Below are positions 1 through 9,117 of a DNA stretch of 64,000 nucleotides, one piece after another (position 1 is the first letter of the stretch; every line of letters begins with the position of its first letter). Source of the DNA: Knoellia flava TL1 (GTDB lineage: Bacteria > Actinomycetota > Actinomycetes > Actinomycetales > Dermatophilaceae). Made by a program: the position numbers and the translations under genes. The DNA is taken from NCBI RefSeq assembly GCF_000768675.1, contig NZ_AVPI01000007.1:40464-104463 (forward strand), read 5' to 3'. Under the pieces are notes generated by a model. The model was not told where the DNA came from, did no database searches, and saw only the letters and a program-made list of their open reading frames with translations.

Positions 1-254
1 TGTGTTGAGGATCTGGGAGTGCGAGGTTCGTGACGACCCTCTAGGTGTCGCGCGCCGGGTACTCGAACCGACTGTCAGAGCCAAGTGATGGGCTGAGTCC
101 ACGATTCTGCCCATCGCCGACGGTCTTCATGATCAGGCCTGGCATCTCTCGAAGGACCAGCATGACGACACAGGAGTGGCTTCAGCCTGCACTGAAACTC
201 AACTCGCACAGTCAAACTCGGCAAGAATCCCACTTAGCTGATAAGCTAGCTAAC

Positions 255-1697
255 ATGACGTCGGCGCAAGGTTCCTCGAAGACGAACGCCGGCCCTGCCG
301 CGTTCAGGTTCGTCGACCTCTTTGCCGGCATCGGTGGCTTCCACGCCATGCTGTCGCACGCTGGTGGAGAGTGTGTCTACGTCTCGGAGATCGACCGTGA
401 GGCACGTCAGACCTACCTGCGGAACTGGGTGGAGCCCCTTCCGGAAACGCGTTGGCCCCTGGTGAATACGGACATCACCTCCGCCACCCCGGAGGACGGA
501 CCCGTTGAGGTCCCGGATCATGATGTCTTGGCGGCCGGCTTTCCCTGCCAGCCCTTCTCGAAGTCGGGCTACCAGCGCGGGATGGACGAGGCGCGGGGAA
601 CGCTGTTCTGGAACATCGCGCGCATCCTCGAGGAACGACGGCCGTCCGTCGTGCTGCTGGAGAATGTGCGCAACCTCGCCGGCCCTCGTCATCGGCACGA
701 GTGGGACGTCATTATCCAGACCCTGCGTGAGCTGGGGTACCGGGTCTCAGCGACGCCATCGGTCTTCTCACCACACTTCCTGCCACCGTCCATGGGTGGC
801 ACGCCTCAGGTGCGCGACCGGGTCTTCATCCTTGGGACGTATGTCGGGATGGAGCGGGCCATGACTGAGGTCGACGTCGCTCCGACGGTGGTCCGAGGCC
901 CCGTGAACGGCTGGAACGTCCATGACTGGGACGTCGAGTGGGTTCTCGACAAGGACGACTCCATCCTGAACCTGAGCAAGTACATGCTCACCTCCGACGA
1001 GACTCACTGGATCAACGTCTGGGATGACCTCGTCCAGCGCATGTGGGCGGCCCACGGCGTTCGCCTCCCCGGGTTTCCGCTGTGGGCCGACGCGTGGATC
1101 CCCGAACGCGCCTTGGACCCGGTCGAGCTCGAGGCGCTGCCTAAGTGGAAGTCCGACATCCTCATCAAGAACGCCCGGTTCTTCGACGACCACCGGGACG
1201 TCATCAAGGCATGGAAGAAGGCCAACCCGTCCTTCTCCAGCTTCCCGGACTCTCGCCGAAAGCTCGAGTGGCAGGCGCAGGACACCGCGTCCCTGTGGGA
1301 CACAGTGATGCACCTTCGGCCCTCCGGGCTTCGGGCGAAGGCACCCACCTACCTGCCCGCACTCGTCGCCATCACTCAGACGTCCATCGTGGGACGACGC
1401 CGCAGGCGCCTGACGCCTCACGAGGCGGCGCGGCTCCAAGGCTTCGGCAGCGACTTCACGTTCGGCGGTCAGCGGGACCAAGCGTCGTACAAGCAGGTTG
1501 GCAACGGAGTGGCTGTCGGCGCGGCATGGCACGTTCTTCGCACACACGTAGCCCAAAATGCCGCCGACCTCCCGAGTGCGTTGGTGAACAGCGTGTTGGG
1601 GGCACCCCTCAACCCGATGAAGAGTGTCCTTTCCTCGGCAGCGACTGAGGCTGAAAACCAAGTGCGCCAGACTCGAGCTGAGGATCTGGCCGGATAA
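255..1697 (+). CDS. DNA (cytosine-5-)-methyltransferase
   Basis: Transfers a methyl group from S-adenosylmethionine to C5 of cytosine in DNA. From the ATG at 255 it is 480 aa and carries the C5-MTase motifs in order: FVDLFAGIGG (I), GFPCQPFS with the catalytic PC dipeptide (IV), LLENV (VI), QVRDRVFILG (VIII), RRLTPHEAARLQGF (IX) and KQVGNGVAV (X). The frame is open upstream to 45, but residues before 255 show no family similarity, so 255 is preferred. No recognisable restriction enzyme is adjacent. The next gene (1973-3145) is convergent and of unknown function. The gene lies left of the tRNA-Ala attachment repeat at 3408, so it is outside the element bounded by that repeat, though the setting still looks accessory. 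It may be an orphan MTase or half of a restriction-modification pair. Confidence 0.93.
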   Translation: MTSAQGSSKTNAGPAAFRFVDLFAGIGGFHAMLSHAGGECVYVSEIDREARQTYLRNWVEPLPETRWPLVNTDITSATPEDGPVEVPDHDVLAAGFPCQPFSKSGYQRGMDEARGTLFWNIARILEERRPSVVLLENVRNLAGPRHRHEWDVIIQTLRELGYRVSATPSVFSPHFLPPSMGGTPQVRDRVFILGTYVGMERAMTEVDVAPTVVRGPVNGWNVHDWDVEWVLDKDDSILNLSKYMLTSDETHWINVWDDLVQRMWAAHGVRLPGFPLWADAWIPERALDPVELEALPKWKSDILIKNARFFDDHRDVIKAWKKANPSFSSFPDSRRKLEWQAQDTASLWDTVMHLRPSGLRAKAPTYLPALVAITQTSIVGRRRRRLTPHEAARLQGFGSDFTFGGQRDQASYKQVGNGVAVGAAWHVLRTHVAQNAADLPSALVNSVLGAPLNPMKSVLSSAATEAENQVRQTRAEDLAG

Positions 1698-1972
1698 AGG
1701 CGGCCTCGTCGCCACCGTTCTGCGACGGCGAGGGCGGAGTACTTATGGCTTCCAGTAGCCTCCGGTGCACCAGGCGCCAAGGGAGGTCATCGCTATGGGT
1801 TCGGTCGCCGTCGACCAGCTACGTTCAGACGGAAGCGTCTTCGTGGCGTCGGCGTGGCCTAGCACTTCCACGGACACATCTGAAGCCCGACGAAAACATC
1901 ATGAAAACAATGTTGCGGAATCGTTCATTCTCAAAGTTGCTCTTGCTTCGAATACTCCTTGAGAACATTGGC

Positions 1973-3145
1973 TTACCATAGGCCCGCGTTCTCCAACGGA
2001 GTCGTCTCCCAAGGCCCGACCCAATTGAATCGCGATCCGGACTGACCGCCTACATAAAAGTTCGCATTGAGGGCTGTCTCTGCGGCGCCAATGAGCTGAG
2101 CAGCCTTGGCGGGATCGTCCTTGACCTTCACCCAATGGGGGTTTGCTGCAAACGCCTTGTCGCTCGGCGTCGAACCGCCGTAGTAAATCTGTGCGCTGCC
2201 GCTCAGCGGCAATATCTTCCAATCCTCGAGGCCCTCGAGGCCGCCCCGCACGCAGTCGCGCCAGCCAGTGAGTTCGGTGAGCCACCGAAGGGTGTTCTGC
2301 AGCCCTTCGCGGGTGACGCTCGCCAGATTCCACTTATCGTTCAGCCGCCGCGCCTCGCCGCTCGCCTGCCGCTCTCGCTCGAGGCGGTGCACTGCATCCA
2401 GGAAGTCGTGCGGACGCATGGTGTCGACCAGCCGGAACACTTGTTCAGTCAGGCTGCCGGGGCCAACTGCGCCTGCCATCACAGGCCACCATATCCGAGC
2501 ATTGTTCGCATATTTCGCATATGTGCTAACGCCTCCATCGCAGTTGGCAACGAGCCACGGCAAGTATGTCCGGTCAAAGAACTTCGGCGCGTTGTTGGTC
2601 ACCTCGAGCATTGCCAAGAGGATCTGTGCCGTTCCAAAGGGGTACTTGTAGGCGGCAGAGTCTGCCTTCGTGGCGTCCTCGTAGCCGGCCTGCGTCTTGG
2701 CCCATAGGGAAGGAACGGCCATGAGCCGCTCACTTGCGGCCTGATCGATAAGTTGATCCCACTCTTTGAGGGCAGTAAGCACTTCGGGTACCTGCAGTTT
2801 GCGCTGACCCCACTGCACAATGTGATTGCTTACGTTGTCGTGCTGCACCGAGAAGAGGTCCACACCGAAGAGGTCGTCAGGAACAACTGACGCTAGCGAT
2901 GGGTGAACCAGCCATTGGGCCGAGGCCACAGAGAAGGCGACGACCTCGTAGTTTGGGGCGACCGAGCCGAGCATTGCAGCAGAAACCAGCCCGTCTATGT
3001 CGGCACTGACCATCATCGGCCGAGACTGGGACAACATGGATGCCAAAGCGCCGGAAGCAGACGTCGGGTCACTGTTAAGCTCGCGACCGAGCGCCTCAAT
3101 TGCGATGCGCCGGCGAGCCTGGGCGGTTGAGTGAGCGTCGGCCAT
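1973..3145 (-). CDS. Unrecognised 390-aa protein, possibly DHH-phosphoesterase-like
   Basis: I do not recognise this protein with confidence. Around residues 45-60 it has MMVSADIDGLVSAAML, which resembles the D-x-D-G segment opening DHH-family phosphoesterases and RecJ-like nucleases. About 45 residues later comes FGVDLFSVQHDNVSNHIVQWG, which could hold the second acidic/histidine cluster. The rest is rich in Trp and Asn, with no signal peptide or membrane segment. It is convergent with the C5 methyltransferase (1697) across a 275-bp, comparatively AT-rich gap without another credible gene. Position next to an MTase in accessory DNA makes a nucleic-acid or nucleotide-signal function plausible, but that is inference from two short motifs. 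Confidence 0.6.
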   Translation of the reverse strand: MADAHSTAQARRRIAIEALGRELNSDPTSASGALASMLSQSRPMMVSADIDGLVSAAMLGSVAPNYEVVAFSVASAQWLVHPSLASVVPDDLFGVDLFSVQHDNVSNHIVQWGQRKLQVPEVLTALKEWDQLIDQAASERLMAVPSLWAKTQAGYEDATKADSAAYKYPFGTAQILLAMLEVTNNAPKFFDRTYLPWLVANCDGGVSTYAKYANNARIWWPVMAGAVGPGSLTEQVFRLVDTMRPHDFLDAVHRLERERQASGEARRLNDKWNLASVTREGLQNTLRWLTELTGWRDCVRGGLEGLEDWKILPLSGSAQIYYGGSTPSDKAFAANPHWVKVKDDPAKAAQLIGAAETALNANFYVGGQSGSRFNWVGPWETTPLENAGLW

Positions 3146-3407
3146 TTCTGCAGGCTACAAGGCCATGAGTGTCAGTTCCTCCACCCCACCGGCAGATCGG
3201 CGAGTACGGCGGTGCCACGCTGACACTCAGGCGTGGACGTTTGGCTGCGCGATTGGGACCAAGAGTGCTCTGGCTAAGGCCGTCGCAGGTCAGTGGGTGG
3301 CCAAACTTGGTGCGCTGGCGCTGGTGTCGGCGGCGGCGTTACCGCATCTTCTGAACGGGCCTAGAACGAGGGGCGCTGACCTACAGAATGGCGGGGCCAC
3401 TCACTGT

Positions 3408-3451
3408 GGTGGAGCCAAGGGGACTCGAACCCCTAACCCCCTGCTTGCAAA
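3408..3451. repeat. Left attachment repeat (partial tRNA-Ala 3' half)
   Basis: These 44 bp are identical to 15221-15264, the 3' half of tRNA-Ala(TGC) from the acceptor end through the anticodon loop. Here the match stops after CTTGCAAA and no D-arm or 5' acceptor strand follows, so this is not a functional tRNA. This is the signature left when an element integrates by site-specific recombination into the 3' part of a tRNA gene. The surrounding gene-free stretch 3146-3645 contains nothing else I can support. A reading frame across it is a translation of the tRNA remnant. Confidence 0.9.
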
Positions 3452-3645
3452 ATCCCCGAACCGGCTCCACGAGAGGGCGATTGAGCACGCGGTTGGTCAA
3501 AGTGGGGTACGCGATGACGCCGGTTTCGTGAGGCACTGCAGTACTTCGCTGGGGTACGGACCTGAGGGCCTCCCGGTCTCAACCTCAGGACGCCGCGGAT
3601 CGGCTGTGACCCCTGGGTCAGCAGTAGGCATTCAATGCCTGCGTC

Positions 3646-4359
3646 TCAGCTGCTACCGCCCATGAGCCCTGTCAAGGCCGAAGGCGTGAGCCAGGGCCGT
3701 CCCCGGTGGATCATGCGGTGGCAGTTGGAGCACAGGAGGGCGAGGTCGTCGAGCCGGGTCAGGATCGGTCCCGATGCGTGCAAAGGGAGCACGTGATGGA
3801 CCTCGATGTAGCCCTCCCCTCGCTCGCCATACCGGGCCGCGAAGTCGAAACCGCAGACTTCGCAAGCGATCGGTAGACCCTTGGCTGTGACCGCGGCCAG
3901 CTTGGCGGCGCGCAACATTGGGTTCCGCTCACGACGGAGGTGGGTCACGGCAAGTGCCCTGCCCTCGTGCGCGGTAAGTTCGTCCAGATCACTGTCATCG
4001 GCTGGCGCAGCGTCGGGCGGGGCGATGATTTGGTCGCGTATTGCCGCTGCGAGAGCCGCCATCGGGACGGGCTCGCTGATGAACGCCGCGAGCACTTCGG
4101 CGTCATGGGGCCCGCCCCTGGTCGGCTTGCCGGTGTAGTTCGGGTGTTGGGTGGCGATGTCGAATGTCTTGCGCTGCACGCTGCTCTTGCTGCGGAAGTT
4201 GTCCGGCCGACCCTCGATGGGGTGGATCGGCGCGGCCCTGAGGAGCTCCGACAACTGGACGACCTTGGGGCTGGTCACCCGCAGGCCCTGCCATGCGTTT
4301 TGTGCAACGAGACTGGCTGCAAGGACGACCTCGTCGTAAGTCCAGTCGAATCTCGCCAC
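3646..4359 (-). CDS. HNH endonuclease
   Basis: A 237-aa protein with a C-terminal HNH (beta-beta-alpha-metal) nuclease domain. CEVCGFDF near residue 170 is followed by YIEVHHVLPLHASG and DLALLCSNCHRMIHR, giving two CxxC zinc knuckles around the EVHH catalytic core. The N-terminal ~90 residues (WTYDEVVLAASLV, SELLRAAP, FRSKSSVQRK) resemble the recognition region commonly seen ahead of HNH in restriction-type nucleases. The start is GTG at 4359. It is the first gene inside the left att repeat and points toward it. A role in restriction of foreign or modified DNA is inferred from domain order and location; specificity cannot be read from the sequence. Confidence 0.85.
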   Translation of the reverse strand: MARFDWTYDEVVLAASLVAQNAWQGLRVTSPKVVQLSELLRAAPIHPIEGRPDNFRSKSSVQRKTFDIATQHPNYTGKPTRGGPHDAEVLAAFISEPVPMAALAAAIRDQIIAPPDAAPADDSDLDELTAHEGRALAVTHLRRERNPMLRAAKLAAVTAKGLPIACEVCGFDFAARYGERGEGYIEVHHVLPLHASGPILTRLDDLALLCSNCHRMIHRGRPWLTPSALTGLMGGSS

Positions 4360-4551
4360 ACGAAGATCTTGACCGACGCGGACAGGAACCGGCGAGGGGC
4401 TCGCCGGTCACGGGTCCACGCTCCGCGAAAAGCTCAGACGGGTCCGTCCGCCCGCCGCCCCACGGCCACTGCTGAAGTCTGAACCGAAGGGAACACACGG
4501 GCAACCAGCGATGAACGTGATGTGTGGGGGCCAGGGGGTTGGGCTCCTCTG

Positions 4552-5760
4552 CTAGAGGTACGGCCTGAGGGCGTCGGCCCGCGCGGGATGCCGCAGCTTC
4601 TCCATCACCTTCTTCTCGACCTGCCGGATCCGTTCGCGGGTGACTCCGTAGACCTCACCAATGGCGTCCAGTGTCATCGGGGTTCCGTTGGTCAACCCGA
4701 ATCTCATGCTGATGACCCCGGCTTCGCGCTCGGACAGAGTGTCGAGCACGGCATGGATCTGCTCGCGCTTCAGGTCCTCGAGCAGGATGTCGTACGCGCT
4801 GGGCTGACGGTCGGGCAGGTCCAACAGGTCGCCCAGGCTGGTGCCGCCGTCCCCGATCTGCTCGTCGAGGGAGCGGATGCTCGACCTGAGGATCAGGCAT
4901 TCGATGACGTCCTTGGGCCTCAGGTCGCACGCCCTCGCGAGGTCGGCGACCCTCGGCGGGGTGCCCTCGGCCGACAGCAGCTCCCGGGTGTGCCACACCT
5001 TGTGGATGCGGTCGTGCATGTGGACCGGCACGCGGATCAGCCGACCCTCGTTGGCGATGGCCCGTGTCACGGCCTGACGGAGCCACCACGTCGCGTACGT
5101 GGAAAACTTGTTGCCGGTGTGCGGGTCGAACAGCTCTACGGCCCGCACGAGCCCGACCATGGCGCACTGCGCGAGCTCCTCGAGTTCCAGCCCCTGACCC
5201 GTGTACTTCTGCGCCACCGACCATGCGAGACGTGTGTTGTGCAGGTACAGGGTCTCCGCAGCCCGGCGCCGCTCGCCGGTGAAGCACGCCATCGCCCCGC
5301 CCTCCAGCTGTTCGGTGGAGCCGTCCTGGATGATCAGACCCAGCCCAACCTCCTCCTGAGCGGTCAGCAGGACGTTGTCGAGCCGGCGCCGGTGGCGATC
5401 GCGCTCCATGACACGCCTGGCCGCGGCCAGCGCGTGCTCCTCGCTCGCGCCAGACTCCGCGGGGTCCTGGCCCGAGAGGTGATCATCGACCGGGACGGCG
5501 CTCTCCGCGGGCCGGTGGGACGACTCTGGCGGGCCACCCCGGACGATGATCCCGGCGTCGCGCAGGGCCGACGTCAGCTCACGCCGGACGCCGTCGTCTG
5601 CGTTCGCCGCGTCGAGCGCAACCTGCACGCGGTCCCATCCCACGGCGTTGTCCTCGATGTACGGCCCGAGAGCCTGGATCGCGCTGCGGAGGGCGTGGTC
5701 GGACGCACGATCGACGCGCCGGCGAGATGGACCGGGATGGGTGATCGGCGTGTGCGTCAT
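4552..5760 (-). CDS. Sigma-70 family RNA polymerase sigma factor (group 1/2-like)
   Basis: A 402-aa sigma factor from the ATG at 5760. Region 1.2 is seen at LLTAQEEVGLGLII and region 2 at NTRLAWSVAQKYTGQGLELEEL, with the -10-binding helix NKFSTYATWWLRQAV. Region 3 begins RLIRVPVHMHD, and region 4.2 reads TLDAIGEVYGVTRERIRQVE. The first ~75 residues, ending in SALRDAGIIV, resemble region 1.1 of primary sigma factors, which is unusual for an alternative sigma carried on an island. It is divergent from the helicase gene at 5899 with 138 bp between. The shared intergenic region suggests joint control of the two arms; no clear -35/-10 pair was found. Target promoters are unknown. Confidence 0.93.
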   Translation of the reverse strand: MTHTPITHPGPSRRRVDRASDHALRSAIQALGPYIEDNAVGWDRVQVALDAANADDGVRRELTSALRDAGIIVRGGPPESSHRPAESAVPVDDHLSGQDPAESGASEEHALAAARRVMERDRHRRRLDNVLLTAQEEVGLGLIIQDGSTEQLEGGAMACFTGERRRAAETLYLHNTRLAWSVAQKYTGQGLELEELAQCAMVGLVRAVELFDPHTGNKFSTYATWWLRQAVTRAIANEGRLIRVPVHMHDRIHKVWHTRELLSAEGTPPRVADLARACDLRPKDVIECLILRSSIRSLDEQIGDGGTSLGDLLDLPDRQPSAYDILLEDLKREQIHAVLDTLSEREAGVISMRFGLTNGTPMTLDAIGEVYGVTRERIRQVEKKVMEKLRHPARADALRPYL

Positions 5761-5898
5761 GGTGCTCTGAGCGTATTGCGCCGATCCGACAGACGTGACG
5801 GAACGGAGGACGGCCGAGGGTGACGCATGGAAGGCTGTCAATGGGCGCCTCGGGGTGACGGACGGGCGCAGTTGGTGTACCTGACGATGGGATGACTG

Positions 5899-8800
5899 GT
5901 GGACGAAGCGGCGCCTCTGTGGCAGCGCTGTGAGCGGGCGTGGGCCGAGTGGCTGGGCGCCAACGAGTACGCGGTTTTCAACGCAGCCGGGGCGGTGGGG
6001 AACGCCCCCGGCACCTCCGCACCGATGATCCGGGCAGATGGGCGCCTGCTCCGCGCACCCGACATCCACACGACCAAGCAGCAGGTCACCGAGTACTGGG
6101 AGGTCAAGAGCCGCTCGCGTTCGGACGTCGACGAACTGACGGGTGAACGCGAGCACTGGATGGAGCTCGCCGTATTCAGGGACTATGTCGCGGTGGCACG
6201 GGTGACCGGGGCACGGGTGTGGGTCGTGCTCTTCGAGGCACCGACGGCCATTGCTGAGGGTCGATGGCTCCGCATCGAGGTGCGCGACCTTCGGGACTCG
6301 GGCCGCCGGGGCCGCAAGCTCGGCCGTGACGGCACCGACGTCGAGGCGTGGATCTGGCCGGTCGGCGCCATGACCGTGATCCATGGACCGGCGGTCGGCG
6401 ACACCGCGGACGCTCCGCTGCTGCCGGAGGACGGCGGAGCCACGCCCATCCCGGACGCGGAGTACGACCTCGTCGCCCGGCGGGGACGACGGCGCCGCGC
6501 AGTCGTAGAACCAGACCCTGCCGTCCCCGTGTCGATCGCGGAGTCGGTGATCGACCAAGACCCGGTTGTCGGGTTGGACTTCCTGCGGCGTCGCCTCGGG
6601 GTGCCTGCCCTGCCGGCCTATTCCGTCCTCGCGCTGGCGCCCGACCCCGCGCGCATCGAGGACCTGCTGGCCCTGCTCGACTACGGGATCCGCGTCTTCG
6701 TGGTGTCCGAGGAACCCCTCGAGTGGTCCATGGACCCGCAGTCGCTCCGTGCCTTCGTCGCGAGCCGCCTGCTGGAGTGGGCCCAGGTCGGGGAGTCGGT
6801 AGGTCCTCCGCTGTGGGTGGTCGACGGGCAGATCCCGCCTGCCGCCCAGGCGAGGGTCTCGCGGGCGCTTGACCTGGCCGACGCGTCAGGCGGGATGAAC
6901 GCCAGGCAGTACCGGGTCGTCCACGCGGACCCGGACAGCGACGTGATGATCGTTGCGGGGGCCGGCACGGGCAAGACGGAGACCATGGCCGAGCGGATCG
7001 TGTTCCTTCTCGCCACGTACGCCCTCGGGTCCACCCCGGAGGGGACCCCGCCGCGGCACATGCGTGCCGACCAGATCGCCTTGGTGACCTTCACCAGGGA
7101 CGCCGCGTCGGAGATGAGGGGGCGAATCGCCAGGACCCTCATGCTGCGACAGCGTCTGTCGAGCCGCTGCGCGCTCCCGGTTCTCGCGTGGCTCATGCAG
7201 CTGAGCGGCGCCGACATCTCCACGATCCACTCCTTTGCCAAACGGACCGTCTCGCGCTCGGGCGGGGCGTTGGGAGTCAGCCCCGGCTTCCGCGTGTCAC
7301 GTCTGACGATGACGTGGCGGGCGCTCGTCGACCGCGCCCTCTCGCCGGTGCTGGAGGACCTCTACCGCAGGTTCGGTGATGAGGTGCCAGCGGCGTACGA
7401 GTGGGAGCGGCATCTCCAAGAGGTGTGGGAGTCCCTTGCCAACAACGGTGTGGACCTCCTCGACTTCGCGGGGACCGGCTCGGGACCGGTTGTCGCGTGG
7501 GGCGACTCGCCTGGCGGCGAGCTGTCACGGGAGGTGGTTTCGGCGACACAGCTCGTGCTGACACAGGTCGCCGAGCGGTTCCGAGTCGAGTGCCTTGCCC
7601 AGCAGGCGACCCCGATGGACCAGCTGGTGTCCCTTGCCATTTCCGGGCTGAACGCCTCCCGCTCCTCGCCTAAGCACATCCGCTACCTGTTCGTCGACGA
7701 GTTCCAGGACACCGACGCGCGGCAGATGGAGCTGCTCCTGACGGTCCGCGAGCGCCTGGGCGCGCGGCTGTTCGTAGTGGGCGACCCCAAGCAGGGGGTG
7801 TACCGCTTCCGCGGCGCAGCTGGCGACGCCTTCACCCAGTTCCGCGACCTGTGGACGGCCAGGGGTCTGGAGCCGTTCCAGCCCCCGTTCCTGCTGACTC
7901 GTAACTTCCGTTCCGGCCAGGCGTTGCTCAACTCGCTTCACCCCTACTTCACGGCGTGGGGGGGCAGGCGCCTGCTCGAGTACTCGGCGCAGGACAGGCT
8001 GCTCCCGAGGGCGGCGGTCGTTGACCGCAGCGAGCCAGCTGCCCTGACGCCGGTCAGATGGGGCCATGAGTCGGATCTGGCCGCCTCGCAGGCGCTCGCG
8101 TGGCGCGCGGACGACGAGGGCGCGACGATCGGGATCCTCTGCCGGCAGAACTGGCAGGCGCTCCAGGTGCAGAGGGCGATCAGGGAGCTGGGCGGCTCGT
8201 GCGAGATCCGCATCGGGGGTGACTTCTTCCGCTCCCCCGCCGTGCGGGAGCTACGGGTCCTGCTCGAGGCCGTGGCGTCCCCGTCTGACGATGCGGCTCT
8301 TCTGGAGCTCGTGGAGACGAGGTGGGCGGCTGGCATCCTCACGGGCGAGGCACCTGTGGGTCTGACTGGCCAGTGGGGTGAGGGCCCCATCGAAACGATG
8401 GCCTGGTCGGCGAGGCTGGCCGCACTCAACGACGGTGAATCGATCGTCAGAGCAGACCTAGAGGGGCTCCGGCAGCGGGTGATCGCCCTAGCGGGGCAGC
8501 TCGACAGCATGCCCACCTTGGCATGGGTGGTCGAGTGCAACCGCGCCTTCGGACCCGCCACGTGCTCGCGCCCCGAGGCCGACGACGACGTGGAGCGGGC
8601 GCGCTACCTGCGCTGCTTCGACCAGCTCGTCACCCGGATGGACGCGCAGTTCGCGAATGCACCGGCGAGCCTCGAGTCGGTGCTTTTCTGGCTGCGCCTG
8701 CAGGTTGCCACGAACTTCACCGAAGACGAGGACGCCGAGGCGGAGGCGACTCCCGGGCGGACCATCGCCCTCACTGTTCACAAGGCCAAGGGCGCCGAAT

Positions 8801-9117
8801 TCGACTACGTGCTGGTGCCGTGGACGACGACGCCGTTTAGACGTAGGAAGTATGTGAACCGGGCAACCGTCCTGCGTGAGGACGGCATGCCGCGCCTGGC
8901 CTGGGAGTGGAAGCCATTCAGGGGTGAGTTCACCAATGTGGCGACCGCAGACGCAGGACTCTGGCAGCGCGACGACTCGGAGACCGCACAGGAGGAGACC
9001 CGCTTGCTGTACGTGGCGATGACGAGGGCGAAGAGGCGGCTCACGGTCTTCGTGCCCGAGCGCCTGCCACAGACCACCGACAACTGGGCGGGCCTTCTCG
9101 CGGCGGGCGGTGCCTGA
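5899..9117 (+). CDS. UvrD/AddA-like SF1A helicase with N-terminal PD-(D/E)XK nuclease domain
   Basis: A 1072-aa fusion. The N-terminus has a restriction-type nuclease site: Pro-Asp at residues 54-55 (LRAPDIH) and EVK at 68-70 (YWEVKSRSRS), the PD...ExK pattern. The helicase follows: Walker A GAGTGKTE (~355), LVTFTRDAASEMRGR, ISTIHSFAKR, Walker B FVDEFQDTDARQ (~597), VVGDPKQGVYRFRGA, LLTRNFRSG (~664), TVHKAKGAEFDYVLVPW (~959) and LLYVAMTRAKRRL (~1035). In classical AddA, RecB and AdnA/B the nuclease is C-terminal, so this order is atypical. The start is GTG at 5899. The stop overlaps the next gene's start by 8 bp, so the two are likely translationally coupled and form a complex. A DNA-end-processing or anti-invader role is inferred. 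Confidence 0.9.
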   Translation: MDEAAPLWQRCERAWAEWLGANEYAVFNAAGAVGNAPGTSAPMIRADGRLLRAPDIHTTKQQVTEYWEVKSRSRSDVDELTGEREHWMELAVFRDYVAVARVTGARVWVVLFEAPTAIAEGRWLRIEVRDLRDSGRRGRKLGRDGTDVEAWIWPVGAMTVIHGPAVGDTADAPLLPEDGGATPIPDAEYDLVARRGRRRRAVVEPDPAVPVSIAESVIDQDPVVGLDFLRRRLGVPALPAYSVLALAPDPARIEDLLALLDYGIRVFVVSEEPLEWSMDPQSLRAFVASRLLEWAQVGESVGPPLWVVDGQIPPAAQARVSRALDLADASGGMNARQYRVVHADPDSDVMIVAGAGTGKTETMAERIVFLLATYALGSTPEGTPPRHMRADQIALVTFTRDAASEMRGRIARTLMLRQRLSSRCALPVLAWLMQLSGADISTIHSFAKRTVSRSGGALGVSPGFRVSRLTMTWRALVDRALSPVLEDLYRRFGDEVPAAYEWERHLQEVWESLANNGVDLLDFAGTGSGPVVAWGDSPGGELSREVVSATQLVLTQVAERFRVECLAQQATPMDQLVSLAISGLNASRSSPKHIRYLFVDEFQDTDARQMELLLTVRERLGARLFVVGDPKQGVYRFRGAAGDAFTQFRDLWTARGLEPFQPPFLLTRNFRSGQALLNSLHPYFTAWGGRRLLEYSAQDRLLPRAAVVDRSEPAALTPVRWGHESDLAASQALAWRADDEGATIGILCRQNWQALQVQRAIRELGGSCEIRIGGDFFRSPAVRELRVLLEAVASPSDDAALLELVETRWAAGILTGEAPVGLTGQWGEGPIETMAWSARLAALNDGESIVRADLEGLRQRVIALAGQLDSMPTLAWVVECNRAFGPATCSRPEADDDVERARYLRCFDQLVTRMDAQFANAPASLESVLFWLRLQVATNFTEDEDAEAEATPGRTIALTVHKAKGAEFDYVLVPWTTTPFRRRKYVNRATVLREDGMPRLAWEWKPFRGEFTNVATADAGLWQRDDSETAQEETRLLYVAMTRAKRRLTVFVPERLPQTTDNWAGLLAAGGA

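Noticed and set aside
3165..3665. 166-codon frame containing GTRTPNPLLAKS
   Set aside because: The peptide is a translation of the partial tRNA-Ala repeat, a well-known annotation artefact.
5761..5898. A TTGACA in the sigma-helicase gap as a promoter
   Set aside because: On the minus strand TTGACA appears near 5840, but no acceptable -10 hexamer lies at 16-18 bases, so no promoter was called.
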